Position numbers and translations under genes: made by a program. From positions 6,740,001 through 6,804,000 of the forward strand of contig NZ_CP029189.1 in the NCBI RefSeq assembly GCF_008642275.1: a stretch of 64,000 nt of DNA. The letters run 5' to 3'. The notes beneath the pieces are model-generated. The model was not told the origin of the DNA and searched no databases. It worked only from the letters and a program-made list of their open reading frames with translations. Source of the DNA: Streptomyces venezuelae. GTDB taxonomy: Bacteria > Actinomycetota > Actinomycetes > Streptomycetales > Streptomycetaceae. Below are positions 7,123-15,876 of this stretch, in pieces (the first letter of the stretch is position 1; each line of letters opens with the position of its first letter).

Positions 7123-7866
7123 TCAGGGCACCTTGCGCACCAACTGGCTGGTCAGCTCGTAGCGGGTGCCGACTACGGCCAGGCAACCGTCGGCGATCCG
7201 GGCGGCGAGATCCGGCTCGGCGGCAAGGCGCGCCCGGACCCGGCGGACGTTCTCGGTGACCGCCGCGTCGATCCGGGCGTCGCCCTGAAGCCGGTGGTCG
7301 ATCGCCGGCCGGATCCGGTCCGCCAGGTAGCGGATGTGCGCCGGGAGTTCGCCGCCGGCCTCGGCGTGCACGGCCGCAGCGACCGCCCCGCGCCCCTGAT
7401 GCCCCAGGACGACGATCAGCGGGACACCCAGTTCCAGCACGCCGTAGGCGATGGTGCCCAGGACTGCCTCGTCCAGGACTTCGCCCGCCGACCGAACGGT
7501 CAGCAGATCGCCCAGCCCCTGGTCGAAGACCAACTCCGGCGGCACGCGCGAGTCCACGCACCCGAGCACCACGGCGAACGGATGCTGCCCGCCCACCAGC
7601 GCCCGGCGCACATGCCCGGCGCGGTCCGGATGCCTCTCGTGGAACGTCCGCCAGCGCCGGTTTCCCGCCTCCAGCTCGCCCCACGCCTGCCGGGGCCCGG
7701 CAGGCCGCGGCCTGCGGACAGCTGCCTCCCCGGCCCGTGCGCCTGAGGCTGCTGACGGCCCGAACGCCAGCCCGACCCCTAACGCCAGGGCTCCGCTCAA
7801 CCCCGCACGCACCATTCGGCGCCGCGCGAGGACCACCTCGGATTCGCAGTCACGATCGACACTCAT
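7123..7866 (-). CDS. beta-class carbonic anhydrase-like protein, one zinc ligand missing
   Basis: 247 residues. An N-terminal segment with RRR followed by a hydrophobic stretch (GALALGVGLAFG) suggests export, possibly by Tat, or a membrane anchor. The beta-carbonic anhydrase fold is clear: C103-V-D105-S-R with 'HPFAVVLGCVDSRVPPE', and H156 in 'VVLGHQGRGAV'. Family members have H-x-x-C here, and the third zinc ligand (expected Cys159) is Arg, encoded by CGC at 7390-7392, one base from TGC. Catalysis of CO2/bicarbonate interconversion is therefore doubtful. The ATG at 7866 starts the conserved N-terminus, and the same frame is open far upstream without meaning. Confidence 0.8.
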   Translation of the reverse strand: MSVDRDCESEVVLARRRMVRAGLSGALALGVGLAFGPSAASGARAGEAAVRRPRPAGPRQAWGELEAGNRRWRTFHERHPDRAGHVRRALVGGQHPFAVVLGCVDSRVPPELVFDQGLGDLLTVRSAGEVLDEAVLGTIAYGVLELGVPLIVVLGHQGRGAVAAAVHAEAGGELPAHIRYLADRIRPAIDHRLQGDARIDAAVTENVRRVRARLAAEPDLAARIADGCLAVVGTRYELTSQLVRKVP

Positions 7867-8012
7867 GTCTGGACAAAGTAGGTGCCGGCCCTTGTCGGGC
7901 ATCGGGCACAGGCCGGCCTTGAGCATGATTTGGCCCGCGCTGGAGGAGAGCGTTTCCGGGGCGGATCCGAGTTCTGTCGGGGCAGGGCGGCGAGGGCGCC
8001 GCCCTGCCGCTG

Positions 8013-8645
8013 TCAGCCTGTCTTGAGCATGCTGCGCATCTGGGTGATTTCGGCTGTCTGGGAGGTGATGATGTCGTCGGCCAGGGCCTTGGCGGGGCCG
8101 TAGACGCCCTGCTGCTTCTCCGTGTTGGCCATGGCAATGGCGCCTTCGTGGTGGTCGATCATCATGGTCAGGAACATGGTGTCGAAGACGTTGCCCCTGG
8201 CCTTGCCCAGCCGATCCATGTCCTGGTCGTCCATCATCCCGGGCATGCCGGATTCGTCGCCGTGGTCCATGCCGTCCATGCCGACGCCGGTGGGGACCTT
8301 CTCGCCCCACGCCTTGAGCCAGCCGGTCATGGTCTCGATCTCCGGGGCCTGCGCCTTCTTGATCTTTTCTGCGAGTGCCTTGACGTCGGGGGATGCGCCG
8401 TGGGCGGCGACCATGTCGGACATCAGGATGGCTTGGCGGTGGTGAGGGATCATCCCCTGCGCGAAGGCGACGTCCGCCTCGTTGTGCCGGTCGGCCTCCG
8501 ACGGCGCCGGGGCGGTCGCGGTGGCCGGAGCACTGCCGGCCGTGTTCGTGGTGTTGTCGCCGCCGCACGCGGCAAGGACCAGTCCGGCGGCGACCGCGGT
8601 GGCCGCCAGGGCAGCCCGGCGCGGCCGGGATCGGTTCGTGTTCAT
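8013..8645 (-). CDS. DUF305-family lipoprotein
   Basis: 210 residues with a lipoprotein signal (RRAALAATAVAAGLVLAAC, Cys at about residue 27). The DUF305 domain shows its two His-rich motifs, 'AQGMIPHHRQAILMSDM' and 'MIDHHEGAIAMANTE'. Such proteins are extracytoplasmic, ferritin-like four-helix folds, often near copper genes. The P1B metal ATPase is 1 kb upstream on the same strand, so a role in metal handling is plausible. Confidence 0.85.
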   Translation of the reverse strand: MNTNRSRPRRAALAATAVAAGLVLAACGGDNTTNTAGSAPATATAPAPSEADRHNEADVAFAQGMIPHHRQAILMSDMVAAHGASPDVKALAEKIKKAQAPEIETMTGWLKAWGEKVPTGVGMDGMDHGDESGMPGMMDDQDMDRLGKARGNVFDTMFLTMMIDHHEGAIAMANTEKQQGVYGPAKALADDIITSQTAEITQMRSMLKTG

Positions 8646-8729
8646 GTCGCTGAGCTCCAGTGATTCGGATGCGGGAGGGGCTGGCTCTCCGTGGGCGACG
8701 CGCTCGGGCGCGTGCCACGGGAGGAGTCC

Positions 8730-9161
8730 CTACGTCCGCAGGACCTGGAGATCGGCGAGCGAGGGCGGCGCCCGCCCTCCGGCGGGCTGGTGGACCGGTG
8801 AGAGCGACGGTGCAGGCTGGGTAAACACGAGGCTGCCGGGCATGCTGCTGAGAGGCGTGGTATCCGGTGCGGCGACGCCGGGGGCACCGGGCAGGGCCGG
8901 GGAAGCGCACATCTGGTCCGCATGACCGGCGTCCGGGACCGGCCCCCGCTGCCCGTCGTCGCCGCACGGATACAGCGGGCCGGCGGCCGCCGCGTGGTGG
9001 GACACGTGCACCGTCACACCCGTCGCCGGCAGCGCGGCGGAGGTGCCGAGACCGTGCATCCCGAGCAACCCGATCAGGAGAGCGAGGACGAGCAGCGCTC
9101 CGAGCCGCGGCACTGGCCGCGGCTGCGGCTGCGGCTGTGTGCGGGGCTCGTGACGGGTCAC
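8730..9161 (-). CDS. DUF6153-type membrane or secreted protein
   Basis: 143 residues from the GTG at 9161. One N-terminal hydrophobic helix (ALLVLALLIGLLGMHGLG) precedes a His/Cys-containing linker (HHAAAAGPLYPCGDD, DAGHADQMCASP) and a Pro/Ala-rich tail ending PPSLADLQVL. This is the layout of the Streptomyces DUF6153 family. It is usually found beside DUF305 genes, as here, and the His and Cys residues suggest metal binding. The function is not established. Confidence 0.7.
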   Translation of the reverse strand: MTRHEPRTQPQPQPRPVPRLGALLVLALLIGLLGMHGLGTSAALPATGVTVHVSHHAAAAGPLYPCGDDGQRGPVPDAGHADQMCASPALPGAPGVAAPDTTPLSSMPGSLVFTQPAPSLSPVHQPAGGRAPPSLADLQVLRT

Positions 9162-9213
9162 ATTTCCCACCGTAGGACGCACCCGCGCCTGGCGCAGCAC
9201 GGCATGGGCTCGG

Positions 9214-11661
9214 CTAACCGGCCTGGCGATCGTCTGCGTCGGCTGGGGCCGGAGGGGTCGAACCGGGCAGGTGGAGGCGCTTGAGGGCGAGGGCGTTGAC
9301 GGCGACGATGACGCTGGATCCGGACATGGACAGGGCGGCGATCTCGGGGCGGAGGATGAGGCCCGTGGCGGGCTCGAAGACGCCGGCGGCGATGGGCAGG
9401 GCGATGGCGTTGTAGCCGATGGCCCAGCCGAGGTTCTGGCGCATCTTGCGCAGCGTGCCCCGGCCGATACGCAGGGCGGTGGGGACGTCGAGAGGGTCGG
9501 AGCGCATCAGGACGAGGTCGGCGGTCTCGATGGCGACGTCGGTGCCTGCGCCGATGGCGATGCCGAGGTCGGCCTGGGCGAGGGCGGGGGCGTCGTTGAC
9601 TCCGTCGCCGACCATGGCGACCTTGCGGCCGCCGCGCTGGAGCTCTGCGATCGTGGCTGCCTTGTCGCCGGGCAGGACCTCGGCGATGACGGTGTCGATG
9701 CCCAACTGCTGCGCGATCCGCTCGGCGGTGGCCCGGTTGTCGCCGGTGAGCATGACGACCTCGACGCCGAGCGCGTGGAGTTCGCGTACGGCGGACGCGG
9801 AGGTCTCCCGCGGCGCGTCGGCGATGGCGATCAGGGCGGCGGCCAGGCCGTCGACGGCGGCGATGACGACGGTACGGCCGGTGGCTGCCAGCTCGTCCCG
9901 CCGGGCGGCGAGCGGACCGAGGAACACGCCCTCGCGTTCGGCCAGCCGGAGGTTGCCCACGGCGACCCGGTGGCCGTCCACCACGGCGGTCGCCCCGTGA
10001 CCGGGCACGTTCTCGAACCGCCGGGCCCGCACCTGCTCCACGCCCCGCGATTCTGCGTGGCGCACGACCGCCTCGGCCAGCGGGTGCTCGGATTCCCGCT
10101 CGACCGCCGCGACCAGGCGCAGGACCTCGTGTCCGTCACTGCCGGGTGCGGTGATCACCTCGGTGACCTCCGGTTCGCCCTTGGTGAGGGTGCCGGTCTT
10201 GTCCATGACCACGGTCTGGATGCCGGCGGACGCCTCCAGGGCCATCGCGTTCTTGAACAGGACCCCTCGCTTGGCTCCCAGCCCGGTGCCGACCATGATC
10301 GCGGTGGGAGTGGCCAGGCCGAGAGCGTCCGGGCAGGTGATGACGACCACGGTGATCGCGAACAGCATCGCGCTGCTGAAGGGCCGGTCGGTGGCCAGGA
10401 GCCAGACGGCGAGGGTGAGTCCTCCGCCGACGAGGGCGACGAAGACCAGCCAGAACGCGGCCCGGTCGGCGAGCCGCTGGCCGGGGGCCTTGGAGTTCTG
10501 GGCCTCCTGGACCAGCTTGACGATCTGGGCCAGTGCCGTGTCGGCGCCCACTTTGGTCGCCCGTATCCGGAGGGTTCCGTTGGTGTTCAGGGTGGCGCCG
10601 ACTACGGCGGAGCCCGGTGCTTTGTGCACCGGCAGGCTCTCCCCGGTCACCGTCGACTCGTCGACCTCGCTCTCGCCGTCCTCCACGACCCCGTCCGTGG
10701 CGATCTTCGTCCCTGGGCGGACGAGCAGCAGGTCCCCGACGACCACCTCGGAGGTGGCGACTTCGACCGTTTCCCCGTCCCGTAGGACGAGCGCCTTGGG
10801 CGGGGCGAGGTCCAGCAGCGCACGGACGGCGTCGTTGGCGCCGCCGCGGGCGCGCATCTCGAACCAGTGGCCGAGCAGCACGAAGGACGCCAGTACGGTG
10901 GCGGCCTCGTAGAAGACCTCTCCGCCGCCCGTGAGCGTGATGACCAGGGAGTACAGCCAGCCCGCGCCGATGGCGACCGCGACCAGCACCATCATGTCCA
11001 GGGTCCGGGCGCGCAGGGCCCGGACGGCGCCGACGAAGAAGATCGAGCACGAGTAGAAGACCACCGGCAGGCTCAGCAGGAGCGCCCACACGTCCTGACG
11101 GAGCCCGAACGGCACGGGCACGTGCCAGCCGAAGACCTCCTCGCCGATCGGGGACCAGACCACGATCGGAATGGAGAAGACCAGCGCGACGAGGAAGCGG
11201 TTGCGCATGTCGGCCACCATGGCCGCCATCGACATCCCCGCATGGCCGCGATGGGCTCCGTGGCCCGTCTCCTCGTCAGGCGACGGTCCGCCCTCCGGCC
11301 CGTGCCCCGCGTGCGCGGACGGTACGGCTTCGGTCGCTTCCACCACTTCCACCACTCCGGGCGGATCCGGCTCCTCCATCGGGTCGCAGATGTGGGACGG
11401 CACCGACTGGCCCGCGCAGTGGTAGCCGCACTCGGTGACCCAGCCGCGCAGCTCGGCCAAGGAGGTCCGGCGGGGGTCGAAGACGACCGTGGCCGACTGC
11501 GCGACCGCGTTCACCTCGACGTCCAGCACACCCGGCCGGCGGCCCAGCACGGCAGCGACGGTGTTCTGCTGAGTGGCCCGGACCATGCCCCGCACGTCCA
11601 GGACCACCGTGCTGCGCTCCTTGCCCCCGTCGCGCGGCTCGTGCTTCCGCGGGTGCCGCAT
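9214..11661 (-). CDS. P1B-type heavy-metal translocating ATPase
   Basis: 815 residues. An N-terminal HMA-like domain (about 17-80) lacks the C-x-x-C metal site (GMVRATQQ in its place). A His-rich segment (HAGHGPEGG to HGAHRGHAG, about 115-145) follows, then transmembrane helices, the actuator loop (TVTGES), a transmembrane Cys motif C443-P-D, the phosphorylated Asp in DKTGTLT (D487), the S-E-H-P-L motif and the hinge GDGVNDAP. It belongs to the copper/silver class in overall shape, but CPD rather than CPC or CPH leaves the metal uncertain. A GGAGG ribosome site precedes the ATG. Fragments of a close homologue lie at 15643-15720 and 23364-23489. Confidence 0.9.
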   Translation of the reverse strand: MRHPRKHEPRDGGKERSTVVLDVRGMVRATQQNTVAAVLGRRPGVLDVEVNAVAQSATVVFDPRRTSLAELRGWVTECGYHCAGQSVPSHICDPMEEPDPPGVVEVVEATEAVPSAHAGHGPEGGPSPDEETGHGAHRGHAGMSMAAMVADMRNRFLVALVFSIPIVVWSPIGEEVFGWHVPVPFGLRQDVWALLLSLPVVFYSCSIFFVGAVRALRARTLDMMVLVAVAIGAGWLYSLVITLTGGGEVFYEAATVLASFVLLGHWFEMRARGGANDAVRALLDLAPPKALVLRDGETVEVATSEVVVGDLLLVRPGTKIATDGVVEDGESEVDESTVTGESLPVHKAPGSAVVGATLNTNGTLRIRATKVGADTALAQIVKLVQEAQNSKAPGQRLADRAAFWLVFVALVGGGLTLAVWLLATDRPFSSAMLFAITVVVITCPDALGLATPTAIMVGTGLGAKRGVLFKNAMALEASAGIQTVVMDKTGTLTKGEPEVTEVITAPGSDGHEVLRLVAAVERESEHPLAEAVVRHAESRGVEQVRARRFENVPGHGATAVVDGHRVAVGNLRLAEREGVFLGPLAARRDELAATGRTVVIAAVDGLAAALIAIADAPRETSASAVRELHALGVEVVMLTGDNRATAERIAQQLGIDTVIAEVLPGDKAATIAELQRGGRKVAMVGDGVNDAPALAQADLGIAIGAGTDVAIETADLVLMRSDPLDVPTALRIGRGTLRKMRQNLGWAIGYNAIALPIAAGVFEPATGLILRPEIAALSMSGSSVIVAVNALALKRLHLPGSTPPAPADADDRQAG

Positions 11662-11816
11662 GCCCGTTCACCTCCCCGATCCGACAGCGGGTCCACTCGG
11701 CCAGGGCGCCTACCAGCAGCCTGTGGCCGTCGCGACCGCCGCGCAAGGGCAGGGCAGGCGCCCGGAGAGCGGGCGGTGACTGGTCCGGGCCGGGACCGCG
11801 CCGTATCGATTGCGGA

Positions 11817-12473
11817 TCACGTGCTGCGCTGGTCGCGGGTGTCCCGGCGAAGCTGGTCCGTGTGGCGGGTGAGGGCGTCGATGCGTTCGGCGAGCTCGGC
11901 GTCCTCGGGCCGCAGGTGGGGCCGGGTGTCGGCCAGGGGGCGCACGAGGCGGGCGGTGTCGTTGTGGGCGAGGGCCTGGTTCAGGTCGCCGATGGCGCCC
12001 TCGGCGCCGGCGGGCAGGCCGGCCAGGGCGGTGATCTGGCCGGCGAGGCGGCGCAGGTCGGCGGCGCTGTCGCGGGCCCAGGCGTCCACTCTGCGGTCGG
12101 CGGCCCGGGTGTCACGGGTGGCCTGGACGCGTTCCTCGCCGGTGCTTCCGGCTTTGCCGGGGCGCATTCGGAGGTAGCGGCGTTCTGCGGCCTGGCGGCT
12201 GGCGACTCCGAGGGGGCCGGCGAGGTCGGCCCAGCTGGCGCCCTGGCCGCGGGCGGTTTCGATCAGGCCGGTTTCCCAGCCGGCGAGCTGCTCGCGGACC
12301 TCGCGGAGCATCAGCAGTGAGGCCAGGGCCGGGTGCGGGCCCGCGGCCGGTGCCGCTGCCGACGTGCTTGTGGAAGCTTGCTGCGCGTCCTTGACGGCCT
12401 GGTTGATGGTCTCCAGTGCCGCGGCGGCGGCCAGGAAGGTGACGGGTGCAGTCGGCTCTGCGGCCTCGGTCAT
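11817..12473 (-). CDS. HSP18-type transcriptional regulator
   Basis: 218 residues, Ala-rich and helical. A helix-turn-helix-like segment lies in the middle (ASWADLAGPLGVASRQAAERRYLRM, about residues 80-105), and the protein ends in a helical region. This matches Streptomyces proteins annotated as HSP18 regulators. It is divergent from the Hsp20 gene at 12602, with two palindromes in the 128-bp gap, so local repression of the chaperone and of itself is likely. Confidence 0.7.
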   Translation of the reverse strand: MTEAAEPTAPVTFLAAAAALETINQAVKDAQQASTSTSAAAPAAGPHPALASLLMLREVREQLAGWETGLIETARGQGASWADLAGPLGVASRQAAERRYLRMRPGKAGSTGEERVQATRDTRAADRRVDAWARDSAADLRRLAGQITALAGLPAGAEGAIGDLNQALAHNDTARLVRPLADTRPHLRPEDAELAERIDALTRHTDQLRRDTRDQRST

Positions 12474-12490
12474 GGCGGTCTCCGTGGTCT

Positions 12491-12534
12491 GTCATCCTCC
12501 AGATGACTGCTTGCTTGTCATCGTTTCGATGACA
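12491..12534. promoter_or_regulatory. paired palindromic operators between HSP18-type regulator and hsp20
   Basis: Two related inverted repeats: GTCATC-n5-GATGAC (12491-12507) and TGTCATCG-TTT-CGATGACA (12516-12534). They share the half-site GTCATC and are 25-27 bp apart centre to centre. They sit close to the regulator start and about 70-110 bp before the hsp20 ATG, the position expected for operators of the divergent pair. Confidence 0.75.
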
Positions 12535-12601
12535 TGTTACAACGGAAGCACGTTGAAGCGCATTGGCAGTTCCTGCCTGAACCAACTGGAGGTGTTTCGC
12601 G

Positions 12602-13036
12602 ATGTTGATGCGCACTGACCCGTTCCGCGAGATGGACCGGATTGTCCAGCAGCTTTCGGGTACGTCGGGCACGTGGTCGAAGCCGTCCGTCATGCCCATG
12701 GACGCCTACCGCGACGGCGACGCGTACGTGATCGCCTTCGACCTGCCCGGTGTGAGCACCGAGGCGATCGACATCGACGTCGAGCGGAACATGCTGACCG
12801 TGAAGGCCGAGCGCCGGCCCGTGGAGAAGTCCGACGGCGTGCAGATGGAGCTCTCCGAGCGCCCTCTCGGTGTCTTCTCCCGTCAGATCATGCTGGCCGA
12901 CACGCTCGACACCGAGCGCATCGAGGCCGACTACGACGCGGGTGTCCTGACCCTGCGGATTCCGATCGCCGAGCGCGCCAAGCCGCGGAAGATCGCCATC
13001 GGCGGCGACGCGGGCCGCAAGCAGATCTCCGGCTGA
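12602..13036 (+). CDS. hsp20: Hsp20-family small heat-shock protein
   Basis: 144 residues with a complete alpha-crystallin domain (about 40-135): 'DAYRDGDAYVIAFDLPGV' at the start, 'AERR' and 'GVFSRQIMLADTLD' in the middle, 'ADYDAGVLTLRIPIAERAKPRKI' at the end. It is an ATP-independent holdase. A TGGAGG ribosome site (12589-12594) precedes the ATG at 12602. The closest context is the divergent regulator. Confidence 0.92.
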   Translation: MLMRTDPFREMDRIVQQLSGTSGTWSKPSVMPMDAYRDGDAYVIAFDLPGVSTEAIDIDVERNMLTVKAERRPVEKSDGVQMELSERPLGVFSRQIMLADTLDTERIEADYDAGVLTLRIPIAERAKPRKIAIGGDAGRKQISG

Positions 13037-13141
13037 ACCGGCCGGCACCGGCGGCGGAGGACGGGGAACCCGATCCCCCTCCGGCACCCCGTCCTCCGCA
13101 CCCCTTACCCCCTTTCACCCCTCCCGCGGAGGTGATGTGAG

Positions 13142-13537
13142 ATGTCGATGCGCCGGGAAGCGTTCCTGGACCACGTCCAGGAACGCGGCGAGTACCGGAC
13201 CCGGGAGGAAGCCGAACGCGCAGCCCGCGTCGTCCTCGCCCTGCTGGGCGCCCACCTGGTCGGCACCGTGCGGGCCGAGCTCGCCGCCCGGCTCCCCGAG
13301 ACCTACGCCCTGATCCTCCTCAACCCCCTGCAGGCCGCGGAGCCGCTCTCCCCCGAACGCTTCGTCCGGGCCACCGCAGCCTGGATCGAAGGCGCCACCG
13401 AGAAAACGGCCCTGTGGGACATCGGCGCGGTCCTTTCCACCGTGGCCGCCGCAGCCGGAGACACCCTGATGCGGGACGTCCTGCTCCAGCTCCCGCCCGG
13501 CTACGACCTCCTCTTCGGCCACCCCCAGCCCACCTGA
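13142..13537 (+). CDS. DUF2267-domain protein
   Basis: 131 residues. The family pattern is seen: 'FLDHVQERGEYRTREEAERAARVVLALLGAHLVG', then 'ARLPETYALILL', and 'VLSTVAAAAGDTLMRDVLLQLPPGYDLLFG' at the C-terminus. These soluble helical proteins are found in stress clusters of actinobacteria and have no established biochemical role. A shorter relative follows at 13635. Confidence 0.8.
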   Translation: MSMRREAFLDHVQERGEYRTREEAERAARVVLALLGAHLVGTVRAELAARLPETYALILLNPLQAAEPLSPERFVRATAAWIEGATEKTALWDIGAVLSTVAAAAGDTLMRDVLLQLPPGYDLLFGHPQPT

Positions 13538-13634
13538 CCGGCCGGCGCCACCGGCCGGACACCGAACCAGCGACGAGAAAGGCAACCGCAGCACCCAGTA
13601 CGACCAGCCTCGACCGCACCAGGCCCAGCCCGCC

Positions 13635-13883
13635 ATGACGTTCGAGCAGATGCTGGAACGCGTGCGCTACGAAGGCGCCTACCCCACCCGCGAACGCGCC
13701 GAGGAATCCGTCCGCACGGTCCTCGCCGCCCTCGGCCGCCAGCTCGTCGGAGACGAACGCGTCGACCTCGCCCAGGCCCTGCCCGTCGAAGCCGCCCTGG
13801 CCCTGACCGCCCAGATCCCCGCTACCGAACGGCTCACCGGCTGGAGCTGCGCCGCACCGGTCGCCGTCGTGCCCTTCGGGTAG
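13635..13883 (+). pseudogene. truncated DUF2267-domain protein
   Basis: 82 residues. The first ~72 match DUF2267 well (TFEQMLERVRYEGAYPTRER, VRTVLAALGRQLVGDERVDLAQALP, IPATERLTGWS). The conserved second half present in the neighbour (to 'GYDLLFG') is missing and is replaced by ten unrelated residues before the stop. I find no continuation in the other frames, so it is a 3' truncation rather than a simple frameshift. Two tandem DUF2267 genes appear to be the original state. Confidence 0.6.
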
Positions 13884-13910
13884 TCCCGGGATCCGGCTGC
13901 GAGACCCTGC

Positions 13911-14936
13911 TCAGCCGCGGCGGGCGGTCCGCACCTGCGAGCGCAGGGACCGTGCCACCTCCGCGTCGAACGGTTCGGTGCTGGGGGTGAGCATCGCCGC
14001 GGCGGCCGTGGCCACCCCCAGCGCGCAGGCGCTGACGGGGTCCTCGCCGGCGGCCAGCCGCGTGGTGAGGGCGGCGACCATGCTGTCTCCTGCTCCGGCG
14101 TCGCTCAGGGGCTCACCGGGCAGCGGCGGTGCGTGGAGTTCGGTGTGGCCGTGCGCGGTCGAGCACAGCGCGCCCAGCGCTCCGAGGGTGGTGACGGCGA
14201 TCTCGGCGGCCCCCGTGGTGAGGAGGCGTTCGTTGAGGGATCGGGCGTCGTCGAAGCCGCTGACGGGGTGGCCGGTCAGGCTCTCGGCCTCGGTTCGGTT
14301 GCACCTGAACAGGAACACGCCCTCGGCGAGCGCTGCCGGGAGCGCCGGCCCGGAGGTGTCGAGGATCAGCCGGGATCCGGCTCTCCTGACCCGGCGGGCG
14401 ACGGTCGCGTAGAAGTCGTCCGGCAGTCCGGCGGGCAGGCTGCCGCTGGCGACGACGTACGAGGGACTGCCGGCCACGAACCGCTCCAGCACATCCAGGC
14501 ACCGCTCTCCCTCGCGCCGGTGCAGGCGCGGGCCGGGCGGCACGATGTGGAAACTGCGGTGCGATTGCGTTTCGAAGAGCACGAGTGCTTCGCGGGTTTC
14601 GTCGTCGATGTCGACGGCGACGTGGTCGATGCCCTCTTCGTCCAGCAGTCGGTTCAGGCGCAAGCCGACCTCGCCTCCGGCGGTGTGGAAGGCGGTGGCT
14701 CGTCCTCCGAGCCGTACGACATGACGGGCGACATTGATCCCTCCGCCCCCGACGGCCACCGACCTGACCCGCGCACGGTTCTTTCCGATGCCCTCCAGGC
14801 GATCGACCTCCCAGCAGAGATCGATTGCGGGATTCATCGTCAGGGTGAGGATCGACGGTCCGGAGGCACTCCCCGATCCCCCCGCACCGTCGGTAGTCTC
14901 GGCTGTGGAGGGGGACGGAGTCGCGGCCGTACTCAT
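13911..14936 (-). CDS. pfkB: PfkB-family sugar kinase (1-phosphofructokinase type)
   Basis: 341 residues from the ATG at 14936. It shows the PfkB-family start 'LTLTMNPAIDLCWEV', 'GGGGINVARHVVRLGG', and the catalytic anion-hole motif D-A-G-A-G-D near residue 290. It phosphorylates a sugar phosphate, likely fructose 1- or 6-phosphate. The closest functional analogue I know is Rv2029c in the mycobacterial DosR regulon, which fits the island that follows. Residues 1-40 are a low-complexity Ala/Ser/Thr tail. No OsdR-type box was found upstream of it. Confidence 0.85.
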   Translation of the reverse strand: MSTAATPSPSTAETTDGAGGSGSASGPSILTLTMNPAIDLCWEVDRLEGIGKNRARVRSVAVGGGGINVARHVVRLGGRATAFHTAGGEVGLRLNRLLDEEGIDHVAVDIDDETREALVLFETQSHRSFHIVPPGPRLHRREGERCLDVLERFVAGSPSYVVASGSLPAGLPDDFYATVARRVRRAGSRLILDTSGPALPAALAEGVFLFRCNRTEAESLTGHPVSGFDDARSLNERLLTTGAAEIAVTTLGALGALCSTAHGHTELHAPPLPGEPLSDAGAGDSMVAALTTRLAAGEDPVSACALGVATAAAAMLTPSTEPFDAEVARSLRSQVRTARRG

Positions 14937-15642
14937 CGCGGTGCCCTGGAGGCCGCGCCGGCCCATACCTCGCGCACCACGTGCTGGGCACGGCCCCGCT
15001 CACCGCAGCCTGAGGAGACCGGGCCCTGATCCCACGCGCTGAGGTCAATCCCGACCGTGGCCGCGGCCTGGGAGAGCTTCGAGTCCTGACGATCGTGCCG
15101 ACCGTTGATCGGATGAGGCATTGCCATGCCCGCTGTCCTCTCGCGCTGGCTGCCGGAGGCCGTTCTCAGCCTGGTGCTGTGGCTGCTCGGGCCTCAAGTA
15201 CGGTGATCGTGAGGCCACCGGTCGGCCAGGGACGCGCTGCTGTCTTCAGCCCTCACCCCGAGGGGAGTACGGCCCGGCATCCGAATAGGCCGGAACGGCG
15301 CATGACGTACCCGTGGCCCACCCGGGAACTGGTCCGTGCGGCCGAAGGTCTCGTCCAGCTCCACTGGCCCGGCGCCGCCCGGGCGAGATCAACGTATTCA
15401 CCTCCGTGACAGCGACACGTCCGACCCGGCTCCCATACTGGAACAGTCTGACGTCTCCTGCATTCCGGCTCACGGCTGGGTCTGCTCCTCGGCCGGTAGT
15501 TCTAACGGGAACATCGGGTAGCCGGTGACCGCTGCGGCATTCGGGCAAGATCCTGGTGAACTTGGTCGGACCGGTCTGGGGCGAGGCACCCTGGGACCGG
15601 GCAGGCAGCTCGGGTGGGCGCAGCGGCCATCGGCCGACTTCG
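14937..15642. other. intergenic region without a convincing gene
   Basis: Short frames exist on both strands (for example a 64-residue minus frame at 14933-15127), but none has family similarity or a good ribosome site. This is the left border of the stress island and may contain decayed genes beyond recognition. Confidence 0.4.
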
Positions 15643-15720
15643 CCATCGACTCGTCGACCTCGCTCTCACCCTGCTCCACGACCCCGTCCGCGGCGATCTC
15701 CGCCCCTGGACGGACAAGAA
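15643..15720 (-). pseudogene. fragment of P1B ATPase actuator-domain coding sequence
   Basis: On the minus strand it reads 'LLVRPGAEIAADGVVEQGES' followed by EVDES, the actuator-domain region of the ATPase at 9214-11661 ([20 protein letters not shown]). The DNA is nearly identical to 10651-10735 over about 75 bases. There is no ATPase sequence on either side, so it is an isolated fragment of a duplicated gene. Confidence 0.75.
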
Positions 15721-15772
15721 GGGGCCGGGAAGGCCATGGCCCTCGGGCGGAGCGGCGGCGCGCGGGACGATG

Positions 15773-15787
15773 GGGACCTTTGGTCCC
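15773..15787. promoter_or_regulatory. OsdR/DosR-type box upstream of USP operon
   Basis: GGGACCTTTGGTCCC, a perfect 6-3-6 palindrome ending 89 bp before the GTG of the USP gene at 15877. It resembles the core GGGACT-n2-AGTCCC of the mycobacterial DosR box. Confidence 0.65.
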
Positions 15788-15876
15788 GATCGCGGTCCCG
15801 GGCGGCCCTCGCCCGGGTGCGTCGGCAGTGCCAGCGTGAGTGGTGTCCCCCGTCGGCTTATCGGTTGGGAGGAAAC

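Noticed and set aside
9271..10785. 504-codon plus-strand frame opposite the P1B ATPase
   Set aside because: Shadow of the ATPase; composition (Gly/Asp/Val-rich) and lack of any family match.
14933..15127. 64-residue minus-strand frame upstream of pfkB
   Set aside because: Looks ordinary in composition, but without known relatives or a clear ribosome site.
15793..15808. Second possible box near 15773
   Set aside because: Half-sites are one base too far apart, and in 70+% GC DNA such partial matches are frequent.
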